This document shows positions 1-12,520 of a stretch of 64,000 bases of DNA, piece by piece. Each line of letters starts with the position of its first letter. Positions within the stretch are counted from its first letter, which is position 1. The stretch comes from Volvox africanus (Eukaryota; Chlorophyta; Chlorophyceae; Chlamydomonadales; Volvocaceae), in the NCBI GenBank assembly GCA_030268105.1, contig BSDZ01000014.1, positions 3,477,501 to 3,541,500 of the forward strand, in the 5' to 3' direction. The translations under genes were made by a program, and so were the position numbers. The notes beneath the pieces are model-generated. The model searched no databases. It saw only the letters and a list, made by a program, of their open reading frames with translations, and was not told where the DNA came from.

Positions 1-371
1 TTTATAAAAACATATTATGGGCACGGAGGCATAAATATTATTACTGCAGCGCGCTAGCCAAGGTGGCTCCTGCCATTAGTTGTGCAGGCGGATGTAACAA
101 TGCGAGGCTGAGACTTCCAGATACCCATTATCCTCTTGCAGCGCGTGCCTGCATGGCGTCCCGGCCGACGTGGACGGAAGGAACGCAGCCTCAGCGCAAT
201 CCAATGCCTCAAGAACAAAGCTACTAGAAGGAACATCGTCAGCCCATCACTGTTTGTACATGTTTAACTACGTTTTGCCGAAATGCGAGCTACAGGCATA
301 ACCAATTATTGGTTACACAAGCCCCCTCCCCACCATTTCGGCTTCCAGCATATGCCTGCCACACGCCACGT
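1..371. other. 3' flank of the HAD hydrolase gene
   Basis: No gene is recognised here. It lies downstream of the minus-strand HAD hydrolase stop codon. A TGTAA motif on the minus strand (313-317) sits about 55 bases past that stop and is a plausible poly(A) signal of the volvocine type. Short open frames on both strands have no recognisable content. Confidence 0.5.
313..317 (-). other. Putative TGTAA poly(A) signal of the HAD hydrolase gene
   Basis: The minus strand reads TGTAA about 55 bases downstream of the HAD hydrolase stop. This pentamer is the usual polyadenylation signal in Chlamydomonas and Volvox. Five bases can occur by chance, so position is the main support. Confidence 0.4.
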
Positions 372-3300
372 TCATGCCCGCACGGGCACGCCAGCCATGA
401 GTTGCTTAACGGTCACGTTGACATGTGCGCCATCGCCCAGCTCCGGAACCACGAGCTCGGCCCCATTAAACTCCTGGATAGCGGGTGATTCCAACCGAGT
501 ACCGAGTACACGGGCGTCGTCTAACGTCCTCCCGACGGAACCCAGGGCAGAACGGCTGCGCCATTTGCAGGAATCCCGGTATCCCGGTACTGGCAGCAGC
601 GCTGAACGAGCTTCGCTTTTAGTCTGTGGCACCCTTTTGCCACCGTGGCGCAGCTCATGTGACCAACGCTGGATACCATAAATAGGGTAGCTTTGGACCC
701 AAATTGGTGCCGTGCAAGGATGTCCCACACAATCCAAAGCTTCGTGCCCTGCCACCCACCCTCAGGTCACCTCGCCTACCTGTGACTTGGTAGAAGGCGT
801 GTAGGTGATGATGCAACGCATTCCCGCACCAGTGGCAGCCTGCAGGTCATAATTCCGATGACGGAACCGGCGACAGGACCTTTGACTGCATTCCGCACCG
901 CTGAGGCGTCTGGAAGGTGGACAGCTCACCATGAAGTAAGCAAGGTAGGTAAAGGAGGTCAAGAAACGAAGTGGTTCGAGAACGAGTTGTCCATGCCACA
1001 CGTGTGGCCCATTACCTACCGTGTCTACACGCAACGCGACTGCTCCGCAGCGAAGAATCCCGCTGTGATGCCTTAGACGAATGGCGGAGGCCGTACTTCC
1101 GCTTGTAAGGAATTTGATTTGGAACCCCCCGTGTATTTGCGGGGGATATGAAAACCCCAGCTTACGTGTCACCACAAATAGTTGCATTTAGGGTTTCATG
1201 CCATACGGCTGCATAGTGGAGCAATACAGAAAGCACTGGGAAACCTGGGAAAACCACTGATTTCGGAGAAGTCGGCATGGGAGACTGGATGAGGGTGCCC
1301 CGAAACACCGGGGAAGGTAGGGACTGCCAGGTTAGTGGCCACGGGTGATGTACCCCCCTATCCTACACACATAAGAAAGCAACCTGCGGCCCAGACAAAG
1401 CTTTGGCTGCTCCATTCTTTTTGACAGCTTCGCAAGAGTTCCTTTAAGCACACGACAACCTTCGCCACCTCCTCCAGCTGCACTCAAACACCCTATTGGT
1501 GTCCCTGGACCCTACCTGGAGGCCGATCATGCTATCCTCCACCACCACGCACTCGGAAGGACTAAGACCCAGGCGCTCGGCCGCCACGCGGTAAATTTTG
1601 GGGTCTGGCTTTTTCTTGTCCACGTCGTCGCCTGTGGACGCACATACAGAGAAGGGTTTTCAACCCAATACGTGAGCTGCGACACCAGCGCCGACAGCTG
1701 CCTTTCGACTTGAGATCCACAAAAGGCGCGGCAAATCCGCCAATCGGCGTTGGCGGATTTGGGAAGTTACTGTCAGGAGGCCACCAACGTGTCGGCTAGC
1801 ACCGGAACCGTGCAGGAGTTCATAGTGTGGTTATTTACAGCTACTTATGGCTAGTTGTGGCAAGGGCGCGCGTTCCAACTTAGCTGCCGGACCCTGACGG
1901 CCTTAACCCCTTAGTTTGCACACCTGCTAGGACTGTACGCACACACACCTGCAAGGAAGCAGTCCAAGCCTTGGAACCTGCCCTCGCCCAGCAGGTTCTT
2001 CAGTGTGAAAACCACGCTGGACTTGGTGGCTGCAGAGCACACGGATAGCTTTAGCCCGGCAGCACGGGCCTCGTCCATGAGGCGCAGCACGCCCGGCCTC
2101 GGCTCCACTTCTCCGCTTCTGGAGAGCAAGGAGACACGCACACAATAGAGTGAGACGTGAGACGAAATTCGGGCCCAGAGCCGGGGAAACGGCAGAGCAA
2201 AGAGAGGGTGATGCGTAGTAACCATGGGAGGAAATAATAACAGGGAAAGCATGATGCAATCATAGAAGTAATGACCCCCCAAAACAGCTTCCAAGTGTCG
2301 ATTACACACGTGGATGCTTGTCATACAACACGTGGCTGGCCCCGCGTGCATAGCTGAAAGTCCAAGCGACTCACCCAATCATTTGTTGGTATTTGTCCGT
2401 CTTCCAATCCTGCACTCGTCGTGTAACCAGTAGGGGAGCCGGAGGGAGAGGTGCATGTCAGGATAGCGCTCCGAAGCCCCTGGAGGACCTTCCATACTCT
2501 TGCGCATTTGCACCCACACCGTCCCGTGCAACTGTTGTGAGCATAGGGGAACGGCCGGACAACTTGGGAATACTCAGCAGCCGTTACCAGTGACATCACC
2601 CCATGAGCTTTAAAGCTCCCGTTAAAGCTTTTAGTGTGTATGTATGTGTGTAAGACACCCCTTCCCGGTGTCATCTCCAGTGACCTGAAGCGTGTCAATA
2701 AGCTGCGCTTGCTCCTCGTCGTTAGCTGGGACACGCCCATCCAGGACGCTACTGGTGGGCCAGCCGTTGCGCTTGAAGTACCAACGCATCTTGGGCTTGC
2801 CACCGCCCACCTGCAAGATGCAGCACGCGAGATGTAACGCCGCATCACCCCCCCTCGGTAAAAGCTATCCTCCAGTGTCCTTGACGGTGATTGGCAAATG
2901 ATGCTTAGGCAAGAGTGCAACTATCCGTATCAGCAAGACCAAAGGGACAGGCCGCATTGAGCACTCGGATGACAACTCGGAATCAGCGGGGGGCCAAGGA
3001 CCGTCAGTATAAGATCTAAATGAAAAAACTATGGGGTGAGCCGACTTGCTGGAGGGGTAAGCGTAGCGAAGAAGAATGGCACCTACCGTGTTTTGGAGCA
3101 TGTCATAAAATGACTCGTCCCAGTCGACGTAACCCTGCTCGCCGCCTGAAATCGGCAGAGTGGAGGTGGAAGCACCAACAAGCTGCAAGCGGTCAGGCCT
3201 AGACTCGCTCGGAAACGCCGCAATACACAAGGTCGCTTCTCCATCCTGGGAGTACCTCGCCTAGACAAGACACACGCATCATCTGATGGCATCAAGCCCC

Positions 3301-3527
3301 ATGCATTTGGTCTATAACCTACCGCATTTTACGTTAAAGTGCTTGAATGTAGCGTTGTACGCCCGCCGGTGCAGGTCCTCAGACTCAAGGATGACACCAT
3401 CGCAGTCGAAGATCAGCGCCTTCATAGCTGCATGTGCTACCAATGATGAAGCGGGAGTAACAGTTTTCAATGTTGTGCGACGCCCGGTGATTGGCCTACA
3501 ATTCGCCGGTGATAGAATATTAGCCAT
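372..3527 (-). CDS. CbbY-like HAD-superfamily hydrolase, probably plastid-targeted
   Basis: Eight exons join in phase: complement(372..473, 780..839, 1516..1631, 1949..2118, 2375..2409, 2685..2810, 3087..3145, 3323..3527), 873 nt, 290 residues. All introns are GT-AG. HAD motifs seen: motif I FDCDGV (D41, D43), motif II around S170 in CSAATKS, motif III K206 in KKKPDP, motif IV E230-D231 in VVVEDS. The order and spacing match plant CbbY-like hydrolases such as Arabidopsis At4g39970, recalled rather than aligned. The family removes phosphate from sugar phosphates; bacterial and plastid CbbY acts on xylulose-1,5-bisphosphate, a Rubisco inhibitor, but the substrate of this paralogue is not shown. 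The first ~34 residues are rich in Ser, Thr, Arg and Ala and lack acids, as in an algal transit peptide. The ATG at 3527 was chosen because it supplies that leader. Divergent to the kinesin gene. Confidence 0.93.
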
Positions 3528-3985
3528 CTGGTCCGCTCCTTAAAACGATTTCCATTTTCAATATCTAAATTATAAATAATTAAAGGTCATACTAAGCTTT
3601 CAGAGTAGCAAATGCTGGATAAGAAATACCTACCTGTTCAAGAACAACCCCGATTTTAAGCCGAGAGTAGAAGTCAATGCCATTTCTTAGAGTAGTTTAA
3701 GAGGACGAAATTTCCAAGTTCGAAAGCGCTGACAGTGTGATGGCTGACCAAGGAGGCAAGATGGCAAGAAGCGAGTGGGTGCCGTACTTTACCAAACAAA
3801 GGCATCTTGCGGTGACTGCCTAAAGGGGGAATAGTTTCTTAGAGCAAATTTTGCTGTAACTTCCGATAACTGACGGGGATTCAGATGACTTTCTATTAAC
3901 GGTGCCAAACACCATAACTTAAAATTTGACCAGTTGACAGCTTTGCTTGAGGGTTCGGCAAGAAAAATTCACCAGCACCTTACAA
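3528..3985. promoter_or_regulatory. Divergent intergenic promoter region (HAD hydrolase / kinesin-14)
   Basis: 458 bases separate the start codons of two divergent genes. The stretch must hold both 5' UTRs and both promoters, or a shared one. It is more AT-rich than the flanking exons. No core element could be identified with confidence by eye. Confidence 0.5.
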
Positions 3986-6900
3986 ATGGATGGACGTAGA
4001 GCGAGTCGCATACCTGGCATAGGTGCTGGGGGAGCAGGAAATGGAGCTGCAGGCGGGGCAGCTGGGGTCAAGCCATTGGAAAGCAGCAGAGTAAGGGCGC
4101 TGGGAGATGGAAAACAACTTCGGTTTGCATACTTTATCTTTTATAATAAAAATGTTCGATATCGCATTCTCTTGAGACTGTTATATCATGCCACACGGTT
4201 GCTTTGGTCGGTTGACCATCCACAGGTTGCAAACGTTCCAACGGGGTTAGACCGAAAGCGCAAGGCCGAATCGAGCTCTGAAGCAGCTCCAGATGCAAAG
4301 CGTGCGACCTTTTCCATCGGCCCGGGTATTTCACGGCCGTCCCGCTCCAATACGACGACAGGCGCAGCTGCCGGTCGGGCGACGTCGCTGCAGCAGGCGA
4401 CGTCGGCGCGAACAGCTCCTTGCCAGCTTCACCCTGTCAGTGAGGTCGGACCTATGGCAGAAGAGAATTGGGAGGACATTCGCGAGCGGACAGGCCAAAG
4501 TGCAGACGACGTACTGAACAAAAAGTTATCGTTTCCGAAGGGCACGAAACCTGAGCGCAAGGTTGAGGCTTTCGTCCCGATGGTCAAGGAGCTCAAGTGA
4601 GTCGGGCTTTCTGCGTTCTCACTGGGTTCCACAACTGCTGCATTTAGGTTTGGCCTAATCTCTGGTTTTGCTGGGCGCTGTTGCGGCTGCGTGTACAACC
4701 TCGCCTGTAGGCCCCAGACTGCTGGTAGATTACGGCAACTGAGAAGTCATGTGTTGCTTGAGTGCATGGGAAAGGTGACAACCGACGTAAAATCGTTTCT
4801 GCCCTGTCAGGGCCCTCGGCCGGCACTTGAGCCACATATGCGAACGCCAGGACTTGGATATCGAACAATGGAAAGCCCACAGCACGCAAATCTCGCAACA
4901 AGCAGAGGAGAACGAGCGGCAATGGAACCTTAAGCAGGAGGAGGTAGACAGGCAGCTTAAGCAGATTAACGAGCTTCTCGAACTGCAGGTATGCACGGCT
5001 TGATAATGGTGTCCGGACTTTTATCAATCCGGATGCAAACTTGTTGGCTTCCAGATGTGTTAGCCGCAAGAACACGCAACAGCAACACGCATCCTCTCCA
5101 TGGTTACTCTCAGGTCCAAGCCAACAACACGCTTCAAGACAGGCTTACTGAAAAGGAAGCCGTATGCGTCGTCAAAGAGGGCGAGAATGCAGCTGTTCGG
5201 CTGGAATTGACCCGCGTTAACGAAGATTTGGCAAGAGCAAATAGGAGCATAGACGAGTTGACGGAGAAGGTGAGATTGAAGAGTGCCACACGGGCACGTA
5301 CAAAGGGCAGAATGCACGGGACCCACCCTTGGGGAGCGTGCCGCAAGTTTCAAGCTCCCTTACAAGATCGACTCCGTTACATTTCAATAGCTGAAACTGA
5401 TGGAATCGGAGTAATAAGGATGGGAATTTCCGGGGCTCATCCAGTTCGTTTCATAGGGCATCCGGCGAATGCTATGTCTTCAGTGCATGTTCATATTCTG
5501 TATGTATCGCACGCTAATTGTAACATTGGCCAACACACGTCGTAAAAACACATCAAATGGTTGCGAATTGTCCCGACCCGTGGGCGACCAACACAACCTA
5601 TCATAAAGATAACCTAACTCCTCGTGTCTTCTGAATGCGAACAGATTAAGATGATGGAGCAGACCGCCAAAGATGATCACAAGTACATGGCGACGTTGCA
5701 GACCTACAACACCAGCCTGCAGGCGGACCTCACGGCTGAAAAGGCACGACGCGACGAGTTGCAGCGCACTAAAGATGACCTGCAGGGCCACGCAGCGGAG
5801 CTCGGCGGCAGAGTGCGGAGCCTGGAGCAGCAACTGTCCTTAGAACGGGTGGGCGTAGCGTGAGTGCTACTTAAGCAATTGCCGTTTTAAGACTTGAGTG
5901 CCGTCATCCACAGGTGCACATAAGGTCCAAAGACCCAAATCCGTCTTATCCTTCGACTGCTGGTGTAAACTTTAGATACACACTCTGCTACCCGTTTGCT
6001 TCATGCTGTGCTGCCGAGACAGAATTTGTGCCATAAGTAGTTATCGGCTGGCTGCGCTATGTCGACAGGAACAAGTCACGAAGTTGCGTGAGGAACGGGA
6101 AGCCAGTGCTCGTGACCTCGCCGTGATGCGGGCGGATCTCGAGGACATGCGGTTACAGCGCGAGCGTGCCAAGACTGATGCGACCCAAGCAAAGGAGGAC
6201 CTGGAGCGGTGCGCCCGGGGTGTTGAAAATATGGCACCTGTGGTCTTGCCCACACGGGTTGCTTGTACATGTACTTGCAGTTTTAGGGAGAGGACAAAAT
6301 TTCGGGCCGGCAGGTGTATGCGTTTGTGCTCCTTCGTGAGGGCATACCTTGTGCTGGTATAATTGAGTTGTCAAGCCCATGGCTGTTGTATCATGCCCTA
6401 AACAAAGGGCTTGCGGGTTGAAGGCAAAATCATCGGGAATCCTGTCATTTTTATCGTGGTACTACAATGGCTTTGCTTTACAGGGTCCGTGCGGCTGGTG
6501 GGAAGAGCTTGGAAACCCTAGAGGCGCTCAGCAACGACAAGGCTACCATGGAAGCGCAACTGGCAATGCAGGTAAGCAAATTTCTGGATACCTCAGATAC
6601 CGTCCTTCTCATCTGGCGCACTGGCGCAGGGACCCCTGGATGAAGCATGTCTCTGCGTGCAATATCACGCCTTGTGCTTAATGCATTTATCCTGGCTCAC
6701 TCGTGTTGCAGATCGGAGAAATGTACGCCCTTTCGCGCACTAATCATGCGTTATTCGATGTGGCCTAACGCTCCTCCCCCAGCAAAAGCTAATAGCCTCC
6801 ATGCGAGAAGAATTGGCGGCTGCAAAAGAAGGCAGAGCCATGTCGGATGCATTGGCGGAGACCCGGGGCACGCAGATCACAGAGTTGAAGGTAGGCTTGA

Positions 6901-9215
6901 CAGCACGGTCTTGAGTTGCATGAGTATACCAAATCGACAGGCCAATCTAAGCTCTCTGCGTGATTATTATAGGTTCAAATTGAGAGCCTCCAGGCAGCGC
7001 TCATGGACTCCGAACGCCGCGTTTACGAGAGTGAGCTTATCCGTCGGAAGCTCCACAACATCATCCAGGTAATGATTTTTCCGTACCTTCAGGACCCTAT
7101 CTTTGGGGCCCCAAGTTTGTCCTACTATCTCGTGTCCAAAGCAACGCCTCGTGTGCTGCTGTTGCTCCTCACAGGACCTGAAGGGCAATATTCGGGTCTA
7201 TTGCCGGGTGCGGCCGGTCAGCGCCTCGGAGGCATCCGATGCGTCCCACGATTCGGAGATGGCATTGGACTTCCCCACGGCCGGGGACCTGCTTGGTCGC
7301 GGCCTCAGCGTCACCGTGCCCTTCGGGCAGTCAACGCAGGTCGGCTCTGCAGCGAGGGGTGCTCTACTGGGTTGGGAAACATTGCTGATATTGTGTGCCC
7401 TGTGATCCCTCCGCAGAAACACAACTTTGCCTTCGACCGGGTCTTTAGTCCAGGGACTACGCAGGAGAATGTCTTCGATGAGCTTTCAGAGCTTGTGCAG
7501 AGCGCATTGGATGGTCACAAGGTGCGGCGTATCACCTGCGCAAAAAGGGGATTATCTCGTCACACACTGTCACCGTGTGAAGGCTGTCTAGCGCGATCAC
7601 ACTGACGATCCTAATTTTTACTCAAAATGACTCCCTTGCACAATTGCAGGTATGCATCTTTGCGTATGGGCAGACTGGTAGCGGCAAGACCTTCACCATG
7701 CTCGGCAGCCGCGAGCATCCTGGGGTAATTCCTCGGGCTATGCAGCAAATCTTTCAGAGCGGCCAGAAGCTCGCTTCCCAGGGCTGGCAATTCAACATGC
7801 AGGTATGTGTGTCGTTGGATTGCAGTGGATAGCTATGAAATGCAACGTCCAGACCATCTTTTAGCAGTGGTATGCGGTCGTCTCAGGGGCAGGCATAAGT
7901 GGTGATATTATGCTCACAAAGCACCTGCTTTGTCGGTGTGCATGTCTTCAGGCGAGCATGCTGGAGATTTACAACGAGGACATCCGTGACCTGCTCAGCC
8001 GCCGGAAGGACGACAACAAGAAGCACCAGGTAGGGAGCAACTGAAAATTGATTTACGTTGTCCAAACGCGTCGATGGTTACCTAATTTCACGATGCCAAC
8101 CGGTGCGAAGGTGGCCCACGACACAAACGGCATCACAACTGTGAGTGACCTAACGGTGGTAGATGTGAACAAGCCGGAAGCTGTTGAGCAGCTGCTTGCT
8201 CAGGCGATGGAGAAGCGGTAAGCTTTAGGTGTATGTTGTCATTTGCACAGTTTATACTGCATTATGAACGATCAGATTATTGGGCAGGGCTGGAGAATTT
8301 ATACCGCTCACTAACGCATACCACTCCTGCAGGTCGGTTGGCTTCACAGCGCTTAACGAGCAGTCATCACGGAGCCATATGGTTTTCACCATGCGAATTG
8401 AAGGTCATAACACCGGCACGGACGTGAAGGTTAGTAGTCCGCGACAAAGAATGATTTCGCGCTTGCAATGCCAGTGATCGCCCGCATATCATCTCTAAAG
8501 CGCCGCTGAAATTACACAAGCCGTCGAGCTTGGTTGAACGCGCATCTCAGGGAGTTGCAGGTGATTAAATCAAGACATGGCCACAACTGAGCTATCTTTT
8601 CACCCTGTATGGACGCAGGTTTCTGGTGTGCTTAATCTCATCGACCTGGCCGGCTCGGAGCGTGTTAAGGAGAGCGGCGCCACCGGCCAGCGGCTGAAGG
8701 AGGCACAGGCGATTAACAAAAGCTTGAGCGCCTTGGGTGGGTGGATATGCGTGCGGTTACGGTTGAGCTTACGGTATAGTTGGATCCATGTGATTAGGAT
8801 CGTTTTACCAGTTGTATTCTACCACAAGTTATGCTCTAGCAACCTGGTCCTAGCTGGTGATAGCCTGTGATATCTCCTAGTAAATAAAACGTATCCTTGA
8901 TATTTTGTACTATATTGCCCAAAGCGTCGCTAGCGCAGGCACCTGTTGTGACCTGTTGTTGCCATTTCGACCCATTCAGGCGACGTGATTATGGCGCTGG
9001 GCAACAAGCAGGAGCATGTCCCTTTCCGCAATTCCAAGCTCACGTACCTTCTGCAGCCCTGCCTGGGCGGCGATTCTAAGACCCTCATGTTCCTTAACGT
9101 CGCGCCCACGCGTGAGTTTGCCAATGAGTCCCTCTGTTCCCTGCGCTTCGGATCAAAGGTCAACGCCTGTGAGATCAACGTGCCGAAGAAGAACGTTGTC
9201 GTCCCCCGCGCGTAA
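3986..9215 (+). CDS. KIN14: Kinesin-14, C-terminal motor
   Basis: Seventeen exons join in phase to 834 residues: 3986..4090, 4226..4596, 4811..4988, 5114..5269, 5645..5848, 6069..6208, 6484..6571, 6783..6890, 6973..7068, 7175..7339, 7417..7521, 7650..7802, 7952..8029, 8111..8217, 8333..8429, 8619..8736, 8980..9215. The tail (1-150) is Gly/Ala/Ser-rich and basic, with an NLS-like KRK. Residues ~160-480 are Glu/Gln/Lys/Arg-rich with heptad-like spacing, a coiled-coil stalk. The neck [20 protein letters not shown] is the kinesin-14 signature. Motor motifs: P-loop GQTGSGKT 579-586, switch I NEQSSRSH 693-700, switch II DLAGSE 726-731. The protein ends about 20 residues after the last motor strand. 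Kinesin-14s are minus-end-directed and typically cross-link spindle microtubules. It most resembles ATK1/KAR3-type members; no MyTH4-FERM is present, so it is not KCBP. The symbol is family level only. Confidence 0.95.
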
Positions 9216-10690
9216 TAAATTGCCAAACAGAGACAGTTGTTCCGACGTAATGCTGCATCTTCAACGAATGAAACTGTGCCGCAAATATCACATGCCCTGC
9301 TGGAATGCATCTGTTATTTGTTATCAAAGGACTTGGGGAGATCGAATACCCCTGACCGCCTGGCGACAGGTACATACCTTGCTATGACGAAGAAACATTC
9401 TATTACTCACAGCGGCATAATACTCGCATGGGCGGACAGCCATTGCTGTACGCCTTGGGAAGCCTATCTACATCATTTGGATCCATTTTTGTCACGGTCA
9501 TCATTATGTAATTGTTTTACATGGGAGGTTAATCCACGACCTAATTTTGCTTGGAGGATTATTTACACCTTTGGTGTCCTTGAGGAATGTGGTATTCAAT
9601 TCGGCAAATGAGTAATAGTGCCGCCTCACACCGTAGGAAAACAGACTCCCGAACAGAAAGTACAACAATTCAAAAATGCATGCATCGTCTTAATAGGTAA
9701 AAGGCCAGAGCAATTCCGTGCTAGTCTTTTGCCCATCTCCCAACGTCTGAACACAAGGTTCATAAGGTTGTGGGTGATCGCGCAGATCAGTTGAAATGTG
9801 ACAATTGACAATATCATGCAACAAACACTCTAGCATGGTGAAACAACCAAAGAACGAATCAATTAGCAACCGTGCTTAACCAATTGTTCGAGTTATGTAA
9901 TGTTTGGGGTATGCAGTGCCACGATGCCCTAATGTACAGGTGCGCTACGTGCTGACGCACAATCTATAGTACGGGAAGTTGTGTCGGTCCACCTTGCTGT
10001 GGACTGAGACGCACGACTGAGACAGCGACAACGAAAGCGCAGTGTGCCAGGCGTGTTTTACTAACACTTCGCGAAGCATCAAGACCACCCAACCCAAAAG
10101 AAGGAATAGACCAGGGCCTCTTCCTACCTCAAAAATTTGTGTTGGAGAAAATGAGTGCCGTATTCCAGCACAGGATAATGAGAACTATTTAAATAACCTC
10201 GCTAATTAACATAAGCTGCCACGTCCGCTCAACAGTGGGACAACTTAAGGATGGTGTCCGACCGTGCCTTGAGCCATAATCGCACCACCACCCTTACACG
10301 CAGCCTAAAGTAGTTGGCTTACGGTCATCATACTTACAGCAATTATAATCTTTTTACGCTCGCAGTAAATGGTCCATCCGAATAATAATTATCATTGCCT
10401 GCCTTCAACTAAATATAAATATGAGCAGGATAATTAAGGGCTTTGCTCGGTACGGCGCCAATAAATGATGTAGTAACAAAAGCGTTGACCGCTACGTGCG
10501 TTTTCCCTCTCGATGTGTCTATCTCTTTCACAGAGGTTAATACTGACGGCAGTACTTCTATCTGCTACAGCTCTCATATTCATCCATTATCACTCACGCG
10601 TCCCCCGTCCGTGTGCCCCTGCCCGTTGCTCTTCTGAGCTATCGTCAAAATTTAAAACGTTTTACAATTATATGCCAGCGGCATCACACA
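9216..10690. other. Intergenic region / kinesin 3' UTR
   Basis: Relatively AT-rich DNA with only short open frames on both strands. Apart from the probable kinesin 3' UTR I see no gene, RNA gene or clear repeat. Confidence 0.5.
9507..9511 (+). other. Putative TGTAA poly(A) signal of the kinesin-14 gene
   Basis: TGTAA lies about 290 bases after the kinesin stop codon, a plausible 3' UTR length for this group. No closer copy was noticed. Confidence 0.3.
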
Positions 10691-12520
10691 ATTTTGAGCC
10701 TTGGCAACCCAAGGGAATCAACGAACGTTAACGTATAACAGGGGACGCTTGAAGGCGACCGAACGTCTTCAGCGAACCCTAAATCGAAGCCGCCGCCCAA
10801 GACATCCCACGCAGGCCGTAGTCGATATTACATCGCAAACCTGCAAATCGAAGGACGCTATCGCTGGCGGCAAGAACATAAGTTCCGCCGCCGGCAAGGG
10901 TCCAGCTACCTCATCCTTCTCAACCAAACCTTCATACCTCCCCCCATGCGGCGACTTCGGTCCTTTTCCCAGCTCATCTAAGTCAAACCCAAGTGCGTGC
11001 GGCGTTTTCCCTGCAAACGACTTATCGGCGGAGTCAGAAAGTGATGATCCACCCGCCTTCGCCAAACTCCAGGTCTACTCAGCCTGTCACCGCGGCCAAA
11101 GTCAAAGCACGCACGTTAGGCGGATGTCGGACCTCTCGTTTTCCTAGCCCCTCCACGTCGCCCAGACAAGCCGAGTTGTCCTCCTGACCAGCCCAGCTGG
11201 CCCCCCCTCGGGGATGGTTCATCCTCACCACTATCAGGGTTGCAAGCTGATGAACTGGCGGCGGCGCCAGCATGGCTTGACTGTCTGACGCCTAGCGAAG
11301 CACACATTAACGTGACGCGGTTGGGCGAGGTGCGCTGCCTTTCCGTGCCCCATGGATGCGTGAAAACGGGAGGGCACCCTACCGAGTTGAGTGCTGTCAG
11401 CAGCCACATTTGCGGCGCATTACCCTATCGCAGCCCCATCAACCCGAACATATTGCCGGGGTGCATCAATGGCGTCGCTGAAAGACGGCAAGTTGATACT
11501 GTTCGGACGACTGCTCTTGCTGTTGCTGCTACTTCTGCCGCCAACGCTGCTACTGCTGCCGATGGCTGCGACCGCGACTGGACCGTCGTCTTGGGAATCA
11601 CAGTCGCCGGAAGTTACTCGTCACCGTCGGAAAGAGCGAGATACGAAGGCTCTGAGCCGCGTAAGTTTATCTGGCGTGGTGGCAGGCCTGCCCGTTGATA
11701 CGGCCGAGAGTGGCGGCAGTTCGTAAGGGGCTGCTGCACCCTTAGGTTGCCCCGTGGAGACGACGCAGGGCATCCTACGAAAGGATTTGGCCAACATTTT
11801 GTGCCGTGTATGCCCATAAGGTCTGTCCAACCCGGCCTGGGGTGGTCGCCGCCGATTCGAATTCCGGCAGCCGCTGAGTGCTTCGGGGGAAGTGGAGCTG
11901 CTTCGGCTGCCGAGGCTGTCCCTGGTGCTGCAGGGCCTGACGATGCCATCTGCGACTAAGAAACCGTCGGAAGATCCTGAGCGGTATCTGTGCAGGGGCT
12001 GTGCAGGGCCTGACGAGCAAGTCGCCAGCGTGTGCGTCCACCTCCCACTCCAGCGAATTCTCTAACACCAGCTGCTGTTGCAGTTGTCTTGGCCATGCAG
12101 CTGTCCCGGTTTCGGAGCAGGTTGCCGGCTCGTCCCTGCCATAGCTGCCGTCGGCCCCCGAGCGCACCAGGTCCAAATACTCAAGATGCTGCAAGGAGAC
12201 GCGGTCGTGCGTCACATCCGAGCCTTCCTGCCTCTGGGAAAATCCCAGTGGATCGGCGTCATCCCCCGAAAACATTTGCCGTACATCCACACGGATGCTG
12301 AGCAGCACGCCCTGACTCATCTGTGCGCCCATAGACGGAATCTAGTCCCATTCGTCGAAGCTCCTCCGGCACTGCAGGCGGTAGCTGCGGCAGGGCCGAT
12401 GCGCCCCTGCCGGAATGGCCTCTGGCCGGCCCATCGGTCGCCAGGTGCCGCAGGAGGAGAGCAGCAAGTTGGAGTAGTACATCGTCGTACATCTATTTAT
12501 CCTTCTCCTCCGTAAAAACA
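10690..12520. other. Coding-like segment, strand and gene unresolved
   Basis: GC content rises to exon-like levels and both strands are largely open. Plus-strand frames around 10701-11147, 11240-11698, 11391-11726 and 12078-12515 and minus-strand frames around 10769-11065, 11614-11949, 11775-12332 and 12259-12492 all read like low-complexity algal protein. None shows a family motif, and I could not chain them with consistent splice phase. It may be a fast-evolving gene, a decayed gene or a mobile-element remnant. A run of nine Leu codons near 11500 resembles a signal peptide but comes from a CTG/TTG-rich stretch. Confidence 0.3.

Noticed and set aside
4091..4225. Reading through the first kinesin intron, which is in frame and open
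   Set aside because: It has a good GTAAGG donor and CACAG acceptor, is AT-rich and would insert an aromatic-rich stretch into a disordered basic tail.
3986..9215. Kinesin-like calmodulin-binding protein (KCBP)
   Set aside because: No MyTH4 or FERM region precedes the stalk, and the protein ends too soon after the motor for a calmodulin-binding tail.
11391..11726. Secreted protein with a Leu-rich signal peptide
   Set aside because: The hydrophobic run comes from a CTG/TTG-rich stretch, and neither splice sites nor downstream coding support a gene.
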